Shown: positions 8,717-16,856 of the stretch, piece by piece
How the letters are laid out: every line of letters starts with the position of its first letter
How positions within the stretch are numbered: the first letter of the stretch is position 1
Assembly (NCBI GenBank): GCA_947165185.1
Contig: CAMUZL010000003.1
Coordinates: forward strand, 1-38,876
Direction of reading: 5' to 3'
Source: an uncultured Selenomonadales bacterium
GTDB lineage: Bacteria; Bacillota; Negativicutes; Selenomonadales; Selenomonadaceae
Length of the DNA stretch: 38,876 nucleotides
The notes under the pieces: model-generated
Databases searched by the model: none
What the model was told of the DNA's origin: nothing
Seen by the model: the letters and a program-made list of their open reading frames with translations, nothing else
Translations under genes and position numbers: made by a program

Positions 8717-10369
8717 ATGGGTTCGTTGGAATTTATCAAAAGCATTAGAGCCAAGCTTTTTATTTTTTTCTTTTTCATGGGCGGGGTACCGTTTTTTACT
8801 CTGATAATCGTTGGAGCTTGGAACTCGAAAGCGGAGCTTGAAGAATATGCGCGGCAGATAAGTTTGATGCGCAGTGCGATGATTTCGGAGCATGTGACGG
8901 AGCTTGTTGAAAAGAACATGGCGGTGTTGCATTCTCTTGCGTTGACGTCGGAAGTTATCAATTTTGTGCAGAGTGGCGACGAGGCATATCGGGGAGTGGC
9001 GGAAAAGATATGTCGGGAAACGAACGCTATATTTAAAGATGAAAATTTATTGGCTTTGACGGATCGGACGGGTCAACAAATGTTTCGGACGGACGGTTCG
9101 ACTTTGGTGAACTTGAAAAATCGGGCACATTATCAAGAAGCCATGAAGGGGCGGGAATACGTTACGGACATTTTGGCGAGCATGTCGACGGGCAAGATGA
9201 TAGTTGTAATGGCGGTACCGGTTTTGAATTCGGCGGGCGAGCCGGTTGGCATGGTTCAGCGGAATTTTGATTTATCGGCTGTTCAGGAATTTGTTTCGAT
9301 GTTGGATGACAACAACACTTCGATAATCGTCATGGACAGAGCCGGGCGGGTTATAGCGAATTCGGACGAGATTATAGGCATTGGAACTGAATACTCGACC
9401 GATAATGCGTATCGTGTTTTGTTGGACAAAGTTTATAACAGCAACGGTGTTTTGGACTGGGAAATCGACGGTGTTGAATGCATGTCGACATATTCGCGGA
9501 ATTTGCAAACGGGCTGGATGATAGTGACAGTGCGGTCATACGATATTATTTGGGCGCAGGTTTACGAGAAGATTTTTTACGGGACAATGCTTGGCTTATT
9601 TTTATTGGCAGTTATAGGTGGTTTGGCTTGGATGTTTTCTTCGACGGTCTCGGCACCTATCGTGAAGATTACGGACGCGGTTGGCAAGATAGCTGCGGGG
9701 GCGGATGTTGAAGAAGTGAAAGTTGAAGTTTCGACGAATGACGAGTTGGGGCAAATGGCTGCGGCGTTTAATAAGATACGGAACGAGCGGGAGCGGCTTG
9801 TTGAGGATTTGGACAAAGTACAAGTTGAGCGGGACGATTTTAAACTGGCGTCGGAGCTTGACAAGCTTACAGATCTTTTCAACAAGACGACCATGGAGAA
9901 ATTGTGTGAGATGAAGTTGCGAACTTTCAACGAGAATAATTTGCCGAACGTTTACATAGCGTTTTACATAATTGACCTTGACCATTTCAAAGAAGTAAAT
10001 GATTTGTTGGGGCATCAATTTGGCGACAAGGTACTGGCGGAATTTGCGAACGGTTTGCGGAAAGTTTTTCGGACGAACGATTGTATTGGGCGGTTTGGCG
10101 GCGATGAGTTTGTAGCGATAATCGACAACTTGCCGCAGTTGGATGTTGTACGGCGGAAAGCTGAGCAAATAAGAAATCTTGCCTTCAACTTGACGGTCGA
10201 GGGCAAGACGAAATTTGTAACTGCGAGTATAGGAATTGCGATAGCACCTTTTGAGGGGCGTGATTATGAAACGTTGTTTCGAGCGGCAGACGAAGCGGTT
10301 TATTGGGTGAAGAACAACGGCAAGAACAATTTTCACTGTAAATATCTTGCCGAGAATGATTCGGTTTGA
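8717..10369 (+). CDS. Membrane diguanylate cyclase with dCache sensor, HAMP and GGDEF
   Basis: Predicted c-di-GMP synthase, 550 aa. One membrane helix lies at about residues 13-33, then an extracytoplasmic double-Cache-like sensor, a second helix near 291-311, a HAMP region, a short coiled segment and a GGDEF domain. The active-site motif GGDEF (461-465) is intact, and the inhibitory I-site RTND (452-455) lies exactly five residues ahead, so product feedback is expected. It starts 6 bases after tadC without a terminator, suggesting co-transcription with the pilus genes; c-di-GMP control of surface attachment would be a natural link (inference). The ribosome binding site is weak. Confidence 0.92.
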   Translation: MGSLEFIKSIRAKLFIFFFFMGGVPFFTLIIVGAWNSKAELEEYARQISLMRSAMISEHVTELVEKNMAVLHSLALTSEVINFVQSGDEAYRGVAEKICRETNAIFKDENLLALTDRTGQQMFRTDGSTLVNLKNRAHYQEAMKGREYVTDILASMSTGKMIVVMAVPVLNSAGEPVGMVQRNFDLSAVQEFVSMLDDNNTSIIVMDRAGRVIANSDEIIGIGTEYSTDNAYRVLLDKVYNSNGVLDWEIDGVECMSTYSRNLQTGWMIVTVRSYDIIWAQVYEKIFYGTMLGLFLLAVIGGLAWMFSSTVSAPIVKITDAVGKIAAGADVEEVKVEVSTNDELGQMAAAFNKIRNERERLVEDLDKVQVERDDFKLASELDKLTDLFNKTTMEKLCEMKLRTFNENNLPNVYIAFYIIDLDHFKEVNDLLGHQFGDKVLAEFANGLRKVFRTNDCIGRFGGDEFVAIIDNLPQLDVVRRKAEQIRNLAFNLTVEGKTKFVTASIGIAIAPFEGRDYETLFRAADEAVYWVKNNGKNNFHCKYLAENDSV

Positions 10370-10370
10370 G

Positions 10371-10406
10371 AATGCGCGCCGCCTTTAGGCGGCGCGCATT
10401 GTTTTT
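10371..10406. terminator. Bidirectional intrinsic terminator between the cyclase and pit genes
   Basis: Perfect 13-bp stem (10371-10383 with 10388-10400), loop TTTA, then GTTTTT on the plus strand. It ends the tad/cyclase transcript. On the minus strand the hairpin follows the pit stop codon directly, but it lacks a strong U-tract there. Confidence 0.85.
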
Positions 10407-11400
10407 AAAAAATTTGTTCGACGAGGGTGAATGAGAGTGCACCGACAGCCGCGCTTATTGGGATAGTGAGACACCAGGCCTTGATCATATTTTGAGCAAC
10501 TCCCCAATGAACGGCGTTAGTTCTTTTGGCGGTGCCGACACCCATGATAGAGCCGGAAACGACGTGAGTTGTTGAAACCGGTAAGTGGAGCAAAGTTGCT
10601 CCGAAAACGACTATTGATGAATTGAGGTCAGCCGAGAAACCGCTGGCGGGTTCCAGTTTGAAGATTTTGCCGCCGACGGTTTTTATTATTCGCCAACCGC
10701 CTGAAGCGGTACCGGCAGCCATAGCGGCGGCGCAGAGGATTTTGACGAAAGTCGGGACTTCGAATTCTGAAATGAAGCCGCCCGAAAAAAGAGCGAGTGT
10801 TATGATACCCATAGACTTTTGGGCATCATTGGAGCCGTGTGAGAAGGCCATAGTGGCAGCGGCGGCGATTTGGAGTTTACGGAATTTGTCATTTACGCTG
10901 TGAGGCGACGCGTTTTGAAGGAAATAGCAGATGACGTTCATTATGACGAAGCCGGTTAAAAGAGCGATAGCGGGCGACGCGATTAGAGCGATAACAATGG
11001 AGCCGATACCGAGCCAATTGAGACCGACATTGCCGACGGAAACGAGGACAGCACCGATTAGGCCGCCGACCAGTGCATGAGAGGAACTGGAGGGGATACC
11101 GATTTTCCAAGTCAACAGGTTCCAAAAGATTGCGCCGAGGAGTGCGGCGATGATAATTTTTTCATTAACGAAAGTTGGAGAGCTGACAATATCGCCGCCG
11201 ATAGTTTTCGCGACGCCGGTTGAGACCATTGCGCCGAGGAAATTTAAGATGGCCGCCATAGCGATGGCGTGATTTGGGCGAAGTGCTCTGGTGCTGACGG
11301 AAGTTGCGATAGCGTTAGCGGTATCGTGGAAGCCGTTGATAAAGTCAAAGATGAGCGCGAGGACGATGACGGTAAAAATGAGATATTGAAGTTCGAGCAA
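10405..11400 (-). CDS. pit: PiT family inorganic phosphate transporter
   Basis: Low-affinity metal-phosphate/proton symporter of the inner membrane, about 331 aa, a usual length for short bacterial PiT proteins. The two PiT signatures are present: DFINGFHDTANAIATSVSTRAL near the N-terminus, and the inverted copy around MAFSHGSNDAQKSMGII in the second half. About ten hydrophobic segments are visible. The frame is open to 11586, but the extension is not PiT-like; the TTG at 11400 lies 8 bases after AGGAG and gives the standard N-terminus LELQYLIF. There is no PhoU-like gene next to it. Confidence 0.92.
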   Translation of the reverse strand: MLELQYLIFTVIVLALIFDFINGFHDTANAIATSVSTRALRPNHAIAMAAILNFLGAMVSTGVAKTIGGDIVSSPTFVNEKIIIAALLGAIFWNLLTWKIGIPSSSSHALVGGLIGAVLVSVGNVGLNWLGIGSIVIALIASPAIALLTGFVIMNVICYFLQNASPHSVNDKFRKLQIAAAATMAFSHGSNDAQKSMGIITLALFSGGFISEFEVPTFVKILCAAAMAAGTASGGWRIIKTVGGKIFKLEPASGFSADLNSSIVVFGATLLHLPVSTTHVVSGSIMGVGTAKRTNAVHWGVAQNMIKAWCLTIPISAAVGALSFTLVEQIF

Positions 11401-11513
11401 TAAAATCACTCCTGACAGAGAATTTGTTAGACGCGTAGTCGAACGTCGATTATTTCGATTTATATAGGCAAGTTCCTTTAAGCTGTAAGAAGATAAAAAT
11501 TTTACATTTACTA

Positions 11514-11543
11514 TTGACACGAGTGGTTGAAAAGGAATATTCT
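11514..11543 (+). promoter_or_regulatory. Candidate promoter for the Rep-like gene
   Basis: Perfect -35 hexamer TTGACA (11514-11519), then an 18-base spacer and TATTCT (11538-11543). It lies in the 170-base divergent region between pit and the Rep-like gene. The -10 element is imperfect, so this is a suggestion only. Confidence 0.4.
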
Positions 11544-11570
11544 TTAGAACAAGATTTTGGTTAAGAGCAG

Positions 11571-14501
11571 GTGAATACTTTGGCACAGGAAAAAGTTGAA
11601 AGTTCGGCGGCGGCGAAAAAAGAAATGGCTCCTCAAAACAAGCGTCGCAAAGAACTGGGAGTTGAGGTTCATAATTTTGATGGCGATTCTGGTTATTTTT
11701 TTTCGGCCGAAGATTCTAGGTACATACGCGGTTTGACTACCGAACTTGAATTGGAGAAGCGATTTAATGTTGGAACTGGTCATTTTGAGCGTTCGGATAG
11801 GATGAATCTTTTACGGCGGTCGAAATTGTTTTTAGCGCGTCGTTCGTTTGCAGATTTGTCTGAGGAGAACAGACCGAAGTTATATGGTGCGAAAAATAAG
11901 ATTGAGACGGTGCTTGATTGTTTTCCGTCTGTAAAGTATTCGTATAGTTCATCGTTGCCTCCGAAAGTTGTTATGCGCAATCATGGTATACCTGAAGAAT
12001 TTTACGGTCGGTGTAAGCCGAATGAGGTGCGTTATTTTGATGTGTGTTGTGCGCCTGATGGTTCGTCGAAGAAGGCGCGAATGAGTGATGTCAGTCGTTC
12101 CGCTAATATTCGTTTAGACCCTATGGATGCTCCTCGTCAACTTTTCATTTATCGTTGTCGTATTCGGCGTTGTATTGCTTGGGGGTATTCTGTCGGGCTT
12201 GTGCCGATAATGATGACGTTGACGATATTTCACCGGTGGAATCCGTTGCGCGGACTTTTGCGCGTTCTCAGTCGTTCGTGGGATAGATTTTTTGCGTCTG
12301 GTCGTCCTGCAGTGACGCGAACGAAACAGATGGGAGTGCAGGCGTATATTCGTCGTCTTGAAGAGACTATCACGAACGGAAAAGGTACGCAGGGGTATAA
12401 TTCTGGTTGGCACCCGCACTATCACGTTATATTGTTCGTGCCTAAGGAAAACTTGTCGTTGATATCGGATATGGAGGAGGAGTTGCAAGAAGCGTGGTTT
12501 GAAATCGTCAATCATTTTTTTGCTAAGGAGTTTGGTGAAGAGATAGACCCTTCATATGCGTCCGCTTTTAAGAAGCACGGATTAGTTTTTAGTCGTTACA
12601 GCGATTTTGATATGAAGCCATCCGAGCGGAAAAAATCTCGTTGTGTGCGTTTTGCTAAGAGGCGGAAAAATGGCAAGCGTCCGATTCGTCCGGTTGACGA
12701 TAGCGATTATATGGCGAAGACGGTGGGTTGTGACCCGCAGATGTTGTATACGGGTGAGTCGGAGATGACGTCGATACACGCGAAAAATAGTCGTATACCG
12801 TTTGATTTACTGTGCGATGATACCGCTGAGAATAACGATTTATGGGTTGAATACGCGATTGCGACGAAGGGGCTTCGCAGTTTTGTTTTTTCGCGCGGTT
12901 TGGGTGGTCGCGTGCGCAAATATTTTGAAGCTCATCCTGAACGTGATTCCGTTAAGAGTTTTGTTAAGAGCGATAAGGTTGTCGCACAACTTGACAATAA
13001 CGTTTATCATTTACTTTATCGCACGTGTACAGTAGACAAGATGTTACGCGTTGCGGTGAAGGGGTATGATAGTCTGTGTGATTGGTTCACGGAGTTTTAT
13101 TTGAATCTTGGTTATACAGTTAGCGACATTACCGATGACATGATGCCGTTACCGCCTGGTACGTGTTCGCCCTTTGGAGATAGGTTAGATATTTTGACTT
13201 TATATAGAATGTCAAGGATTAAATCAAACGACATAACCGTCAAAACGCCGTGCGCGTCGGTGCGTGATGGGGAAGCGCGAGCGGAGAAAAAGTCAAATAC
13301 AAAACGGCCTCGCGACGCGAAAATTTTCAAAGAGTCGACAACGAGCGCAATATCAGCTACACAGTTTCAAACAACCGTATCTGCGCCGTCTCCGTTCGCT
13401 ACAACGTCACCGACAGTCACGACATCTACACTGCAATTAAAAACCGCGTCGTCATCGGCAACAGCGTCAGGCACTAGTTCACATCCGATTCAATTAGAGC
13501 TACAGTTTTATCCTGATGCGCCGTGCGCGTCGGTGCGTGATGGGGAAGCGCGAGCGGAGAAAAAGTCAAATACAAAACGGCCTCGCGACGCGAAAATTTT
13601 CAAAGAGTCGACAACGAGCGCAATATCAGCTACACAGTTTCAAACAACCGTATCTGCGCCGTCTCCGTTCGCTACAACGTCACCGACAGTCATGACATCT
13701 ACACCGCAATCAAAAACCGCGTCGTCATCGACCGATACATCGCCCTTATCGACATCTGTCGAGCCTTCGTCTGTATCTGCGCCGTCGATAACTACGACTG
13801 ATACGGTAACGCACTCTACAGTTATTGAATCGTCATCTCCGTCTGCATCTGCCGTCGCCGCCGATTTTCCGCTCGCTCCCGCGTCGTCTTCTGCAAACGT
13901 CGAATTTTCGTCGGCTGCAAACGATTCTGTATCCGCGTCGGCGCCGCCTGTTTCGTCACAATCATCGGATGAAGACTCACTTGACGATGATGCGTCAGAT
14001 ATCTACGACAGCGCTTCAGCGGACGCTGCCCGCAAAGAAGACAAAGAAGATTTGCCTGGCGAAGGTTTTCTACTCGACGCCCGCACCAGACACATTCGTT
14101 TGCTTAAGAATATATCTGATGCGCTGGTAACACATCGTTTGTGTGGACAGAATATTAGTCAAGAGACTCTTGATATGGTCGCGGAGTCTTTGGAGAAGGA
14201 GCTCCAAGTAGTTCTTGCAAATCCCGATGCGAAACTTTCCAAATTCGACGACATTCCGTCAGCGCCTTCTGTGCCGGACGATTTCTCAGATTCCGATGAG
14301 GTTTGGATGTCTTCGGAGTCTTATTCCCCCTTTGAAAAGTTTGATGATAATTCTATTGAGGCGCGTCTTAATGAGGTGTCTAATTCGAAATGGTATCCTG
14401 ACTGGTATAAAGCGCGTCTCAGGAATTTGAAGGCGTCCTCCGATTGTGCCGCCGCGAATTCCGCGTCTGTCGCAGATATCCACAAGCGACATTCATCTTA
14501 A
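11571..14501 (+). CDS. Rep-like HUH endonuclease protein with long disordered tail
   Basis: 976-aa protein whose first half resembles rolling-circle plasmid replication initiators of the pUB110/pC194 (Rep_1) type. Visible are motif I (MMTLTIFH), the HUH metal-binding motif HPHYH (residues 281-285, within GWHPHYHVILFV) and the tyrosine motif DYMAK (Y380, K383), followed by the family's S-R-x-P-F-x-L-L phrase (NSRIPFDLLCDD). Residues about 560-840 are Ser/Thr/Ala/Pro-rich and probably disordered, with a 91-residue in-frame tandem duplication. The C-terminal 130 residues look folded again. Arg is often CGT here, unlike the neighbouring genes, which suggests foreign origin. The GTG at 11571 has only a poor binding site; the TTG at 11580 is an alternative. 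No plasmid maintenance or mobilisation genes surround it. Confidence 0.75.
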   Translation: MNTLAQEKVESSAAAKKEMAPQNKRRKELGVEVHNFDGDSGYFFSAEDSRYIRGLTTELELEKRFNVGTGHFERSDRMNLLRRSKLFLARRSFADLSEENRPKLYGAKNKIETVLDCFPSVKYSYSSSLPPKVVMRNHGIPEEFYGRCKPNEVRYFDVCCAPDGSSKKARMSDVSRSANIRLDPMDAPRQLFIYRCRIRRCIAWGYSVGLVPIMMTLTIFHRWNPLRGLLRVLSRSWDRFFASGRPAVTRTKQMGVQAYIRRLEETITNGKGTQGYNSGWHPHYHVILFVPKENLSLISDMEEELQEAWFEIVNHFFAKEFGEEIDPSYASAFKKHGLVFSRYSDFDMKPSERKKSRCVRFAKRRKNGKRPIRPVDDSDYMAKTVGCDPQMLYTGESEMTSIHAKNSRIPFDLLCDDTAENNDLWVEYAIATKGLRSFVFSRGLGGRVRKYFEAHPERDSVKSFVKSDKVVAQLDNNVYHLLYRTCTVDKMLRVAVKGYDSLCDWFTEFYLNLGYTVSDITDDMMPLPPGTCSPFGDRLDILTLYRMSRIKSNDITVKTPCASVRDGEARAEKKSNTKRPRDAKIFKESTTSAISATQFQTTVSAPSPFATTSPTVTTSTLQLKTASSSATASGTSSHPIQLELQFYPDAPCASVRDGEARAEKKSNTKRPRDAKIFKESTTSAISATQFQTTVSAPSPFATTSPTVMTSTPQSKTASSSTDTSPLSTSVEPSSVSAPSITTTDTVTHSTVIESSSPSASAVAADFPLAPASSSANVEFSSAANDSVSASAPPVSSQSSDEDSLDDDASDIYDSASADAARKEDKEDLPGEGFLLDARTRHIRLLKNISDALVTHRLCGQNISQETLDMVAESLEKELQVVLANPDAKLSKFDDIPSAPSVPDDFSDSDEVWMSSESYSPFEKFDDNSIEARLNEVSNSKWYPDWYKARLRNLKASSDCAAANSASVADIHKRHSS
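13246..13730 (+). repeat. In-frame tandem duplication within the Rep-like gene
   Basis: Bases 13246-13457 recur at 13519-13730, offset 273 bases (exactly 91 codons), with about three mismatches over 212 bases. The unit encodes a charged opening (ASVRDGEARAEKKSN) followed by Ser/Thr-rich sequence. The 61 bases between the copies are unique. Near identity implies a recent duplication or ongoing copy-number change. Confidence 0.92.
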
Positions 14502-14606
14502 CGGCCTTTAAGTTTCCGCCGCCGCGAATTTTTCCGCTCGCCGCAGTTCAACTACACACGCCGATTTTATTTTATCACACGCGAACGATTTTGTGTGCAC
14601 CGCCCG

Positions 14607-14632
14607 AAAAAAAATCCCGACCGCAGTCGGGA
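14607..14632 (-). terminator. Intrinsic terminator of glgB
   Basis: Read on the minus strand: TCCCGAC, loop TGCG, GTCGGGA, then eight T. It lies 32 bases past the glgB stop. The 162-base region between the Rep-like gene and glgB holds nothing else clear, apart from a 14-base direct repeat (14527-14540 and 14646-14659). Confidence 0.85.
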
Positions 14633-14663
14633 ACTTGTGAACGGAAATTTTTCCGCTCGGGCT

Positions 14664-16682
14664 TTACGCTTTCTTTCTGAGGACGACGGCGGAACGAGCG
14701 GGAATATAGAGCTTGAGCCAATCTTTATCTTGTCTGTCGTAAACCGGGTCATAGTTAGTCAAATGCGGCACGGAGTCATCCGTCAAACCGAACCCGCCGA
14801 ACTTTTTATCGTCGGTGTTGAGCACGACATCATACTCGCCTTTGGGGACGAGGAAGCCGTAGTCGGTGAAAGATTTCGTCGGCGAGAAGTTGAAGACGAA
14901 CACGAGATTTCCGCGCATGTACGCAAGGATTTGATCAGCGTCGTCGTGCCAGATTTCGCGCACAGGTAACGTTTCAATTCCCGGCTCTGACTTAATGACG
15001 GCGAGCATTTCACGATCAAAGTCACCGAGCCAGTGATAGCACAGTTCCTTGTTATCGAGCAAATTCCATTGCCGCCGCGCATATTTGTAAGACCAGCCGT
15101 TTCCTTCGCGCGGGAAATCAATCCATTCCGGGTGACCGAATTCGTTGCCCATGAAGTTGAGATAGCCGCCGTTGCATGTTGAGGCCGTGACAAGCCGAAT
15201 CATTTTGTGTAGAGCGATACCGCGATTTGCGACGTCATTTTCGTCACCCTTCTTGAAGTGCCAATACATGTCGGCATCAATCAAGCGGAAAATAATCGTC
15301 TTGTCACCGACGAGTGCTTGGTCGTGACTTTCCGCATACGAGATAGTTTTTTCGTCAGCGCGGCGATTCGTCAACTCCCAGAAAATCGACGACGGTTTCC
15401 AATCTTCGTCGCGTTTTTCTTTAATCGTCTTAATCCAGTAATCGGGGATATTCATCGCGAGCCGATAATCGAAACCGAATCCGCCGTCCTCGAATTTGCT
15501 TGCGAGCCCTGGCATACCGCTGACATCTTCGGCGATAGTGACGGCGTCGGGCTTGACTTCATGAATCATTTTGTTCGCCAGCATCAGATAACAAATTGCG
15601 TTGTCGTCTTGGTGCCCGTTGAAGTAATCGCCGTAACTCATGAAAGCTTCGCCGAGCCCGTGGCTGTAATACAGCATTGAAGTGATTCCGTCGAACCGGA
15701 ACCCGTCGAAGTGGAATTCTTGCAGCCAATATTTGCAGTTACTCATCAGGAAATGCAGCACGTCATCTTTTCCGTAATCGAAGCAGAGGCTGTCCCACGC
15801 GGGGTGTTCGTGGCGGTCACCTTCATAAAAGAACTGATTGGGGTCGCCCGCGAGATTTCCGAGCCCTTCGACTTCATTCTTAACCGCGTGGCTGTGAACG
15901 ATATCCATGATAACCGCGAGCCCCATCTGATGTGCGGCGTCAATCAACTCTTTAAGTTCTTCGGGAGTGCCGCAACGACTTGACGGCGCGAAAAACGAGC
16001 TGACGTGATAACCGAAACTCCCGTAGTAGGGATGTTCCTGAATCGCCATGATTTGAACGGCGTTGTAGCCGGCTTTTTTTATCCGCGGCAAAATGTTATC
16101 TTTGAATTCGGTATACGTTCCGACTTTTTCCGCGTCCTGCGCCATTCCGACATGACATTCATAAATGAGCAACGGGCTTTTATCGATTTTGAAACCGTCA
16201 TCATTCCAAACATGCGGCTTTTCGGGGTCCCAAACTTGAGCGGAAAAAATTTTCGTCTTTTCATCCTGCACGACTCTTTGACACCACGCGGGAATTCGTT
16301 CGCCTTCGCCGCTGTCCCAGCGCACATTCATTTTGTACAAGTCGCCATGTTTCAACTTATCGGCGGACAACTTCAATTCCCAATTTCCGTTTTCAAGCCG
16401 TTTGCAACGATAAGCCTCGTCTTTTTTCCAGCCGTTGAAGTCGCCAATCAAATGAATATCCGTGGCGTGCGGTGCCCATTCGCGGAAAACCCAGCCGCCG
16501 TCGCTTGTGCGGTGCAGACCGAAATACAAATGTCCGTCGGCGAAATCGGAGAGCGTGCGTTTACCGTCTTGCGTGAGTTGAGAAATTTTCCAGAGCGCGT
16601 GATCGTGGCGGCCGCGAATTGCGTTTTCATACGGCTCAAGCCACAAATCCTTTTCAACCAACCCGATGTGTTTTTGACTCAT
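14664..16682 (-). CDS. glgB: 1,4-alpha-glucan branching enzyme
   Basis: Glycogen branching enzyme, 672 aa, which transfers alpha-1,4 chains to alpha-1,6 positions. An N-terminal CBM48-like domain (VFREWAPHATDIHLIGDFNGW) precedes a GH13 barrel with the nucleophile Asp331 (GFRFDGITSM), the acid/base Glu385 (TIAEDVSG) and the His-Asp pair in YAESHDQALVGDKT, then a C-terminal all-beta domain. The overall sequence, including YFGYHVSSFFAPSSRCGTPEELKELID and NEFGHPEWIDFPREGN, is of the eukaryote/Bacteroidetes style (GH13_8-like) rather than the E. coli style. The ATG at 16682 has an AAAGGATGG site. It is a single gene with its own promoter and terminator; no other glycogen genes are adjacent. Confidence 0.95.
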   Translation of the reverse strand: MSQKHIGLVEKDLWLEPYENAIRGRHDHALWKISQLTQDGKRTLSDFADGHLYFGLHRTSDGGWVFREWAPHATDIHLIGDFNGWKKDEAYRCKRLENGNWELKLSADKLKHGDLYKMNVRWDSGEGERIPAWCQRVVQDEKTKIFSAQVWDPEKPHVWNDDGFKIDKSPLLIYECHVGMAQDAEKVGTYTEFKDNILPRIKKAGYNAVQIMAIQEHPYYGSFGYHVSSFFAPSSRCGTPEELKELIDAAHQMGLAVIMDIVHSHAVKNEVEGLGNLAGDPNQFFYEGDRHEHPAWDSLCFDYGKDDVLHFLMSNCKYWLQEFHFDGFRFDGITSMLYYSHGLGEAFMSYGDYFNGHQDDNAICYLMLANKMIHEVKPDAVTIAEDVSGMPGLASKFEDGGFGFDYRLAMNIPDYWIKTIKEKRDEDWKPSSIFWELTNRRADEKTISYAESHDQALVGDKTIIFRLIDADMYWHFKKGDENDVANRGIALHKMIRLVTASTCNGGYLNFMGNEFGHPEWIDFPREGNGWSYKYARRQWNLLDNKELCYHWLGDFDREMLAVIKSEPGIETLPVREIWHDDADQILAYMRGNLVFVFNFSPTKSFTDYGFLVPKGEYDVVLNTDDKKFGGFGLTDDSVPHLTNYDPVYDRQDKDWLKLYIPARSAVVLRKKA

Positions 16683-16736
16683 ACAATCATCGCCATCCTT
16701 TCAAAACAGTCGAGAATTTTGTTAGCGGTTGCGTCG

Positions 16737-16765
16737 ATTGTAACAAAAGAATTGCGCACAATCAA
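16737..16765 (-). promoter_or_regulatory. Sigma-70-type promoter of glgB
   Basis: On the minus strand, TTGATT (16765-16760), a 17-base spacer and TACAAT (16742-16737), about 55 bases ahead of the glgB start. Both hexamers are good matches with ideal spacing. Confidence 0.65.
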
Positions 16766-16788
16766 GGCGATATTGGTGCAAAAAATAT

Positions 16789-16817
16789 TTGCCTGCGCGT
16801 AAATCTTCATTTATAAT
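16789..16817 (+). promoter_or_regulatory. Sigma-70-type promoter of the PglZ operon
   Basis: TTGCCT (16789-16794), a 17-base spacer and a perfect TATAAT (16812-16817), 40 bases ahead of the ATG at 16857. It diverges from the glgB promoter with only 23 bases between the two -35 elements, so a regulator binding here could affect both. Confidence 0.7.
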
Positions 16818-16856
16818 GTTGACATAAAATTTTTCAGCAAGAGGAGGTTTTTGTAA

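Noticed and set aside
11401-11586. N-terminal extension of the phosphate transporter
   Set aside because: The extra 60 residues do not resemble PiT, and a good AGGAG-TTG start lies at 11400.
11401-14663. Rolling-circle double-strand origin or plasmid backbone around the Rep-like gene
   Set aside because: I found no pC194/pUB110-like nick sequence, mobilisation gene or partition gene nearby.
16005-16802. 265-codon open frame on the plus strand
   Set aside because: It lies antisense to glgB, has no ribosome binding site, and its sequence mirrors the codon pattern of glgB.
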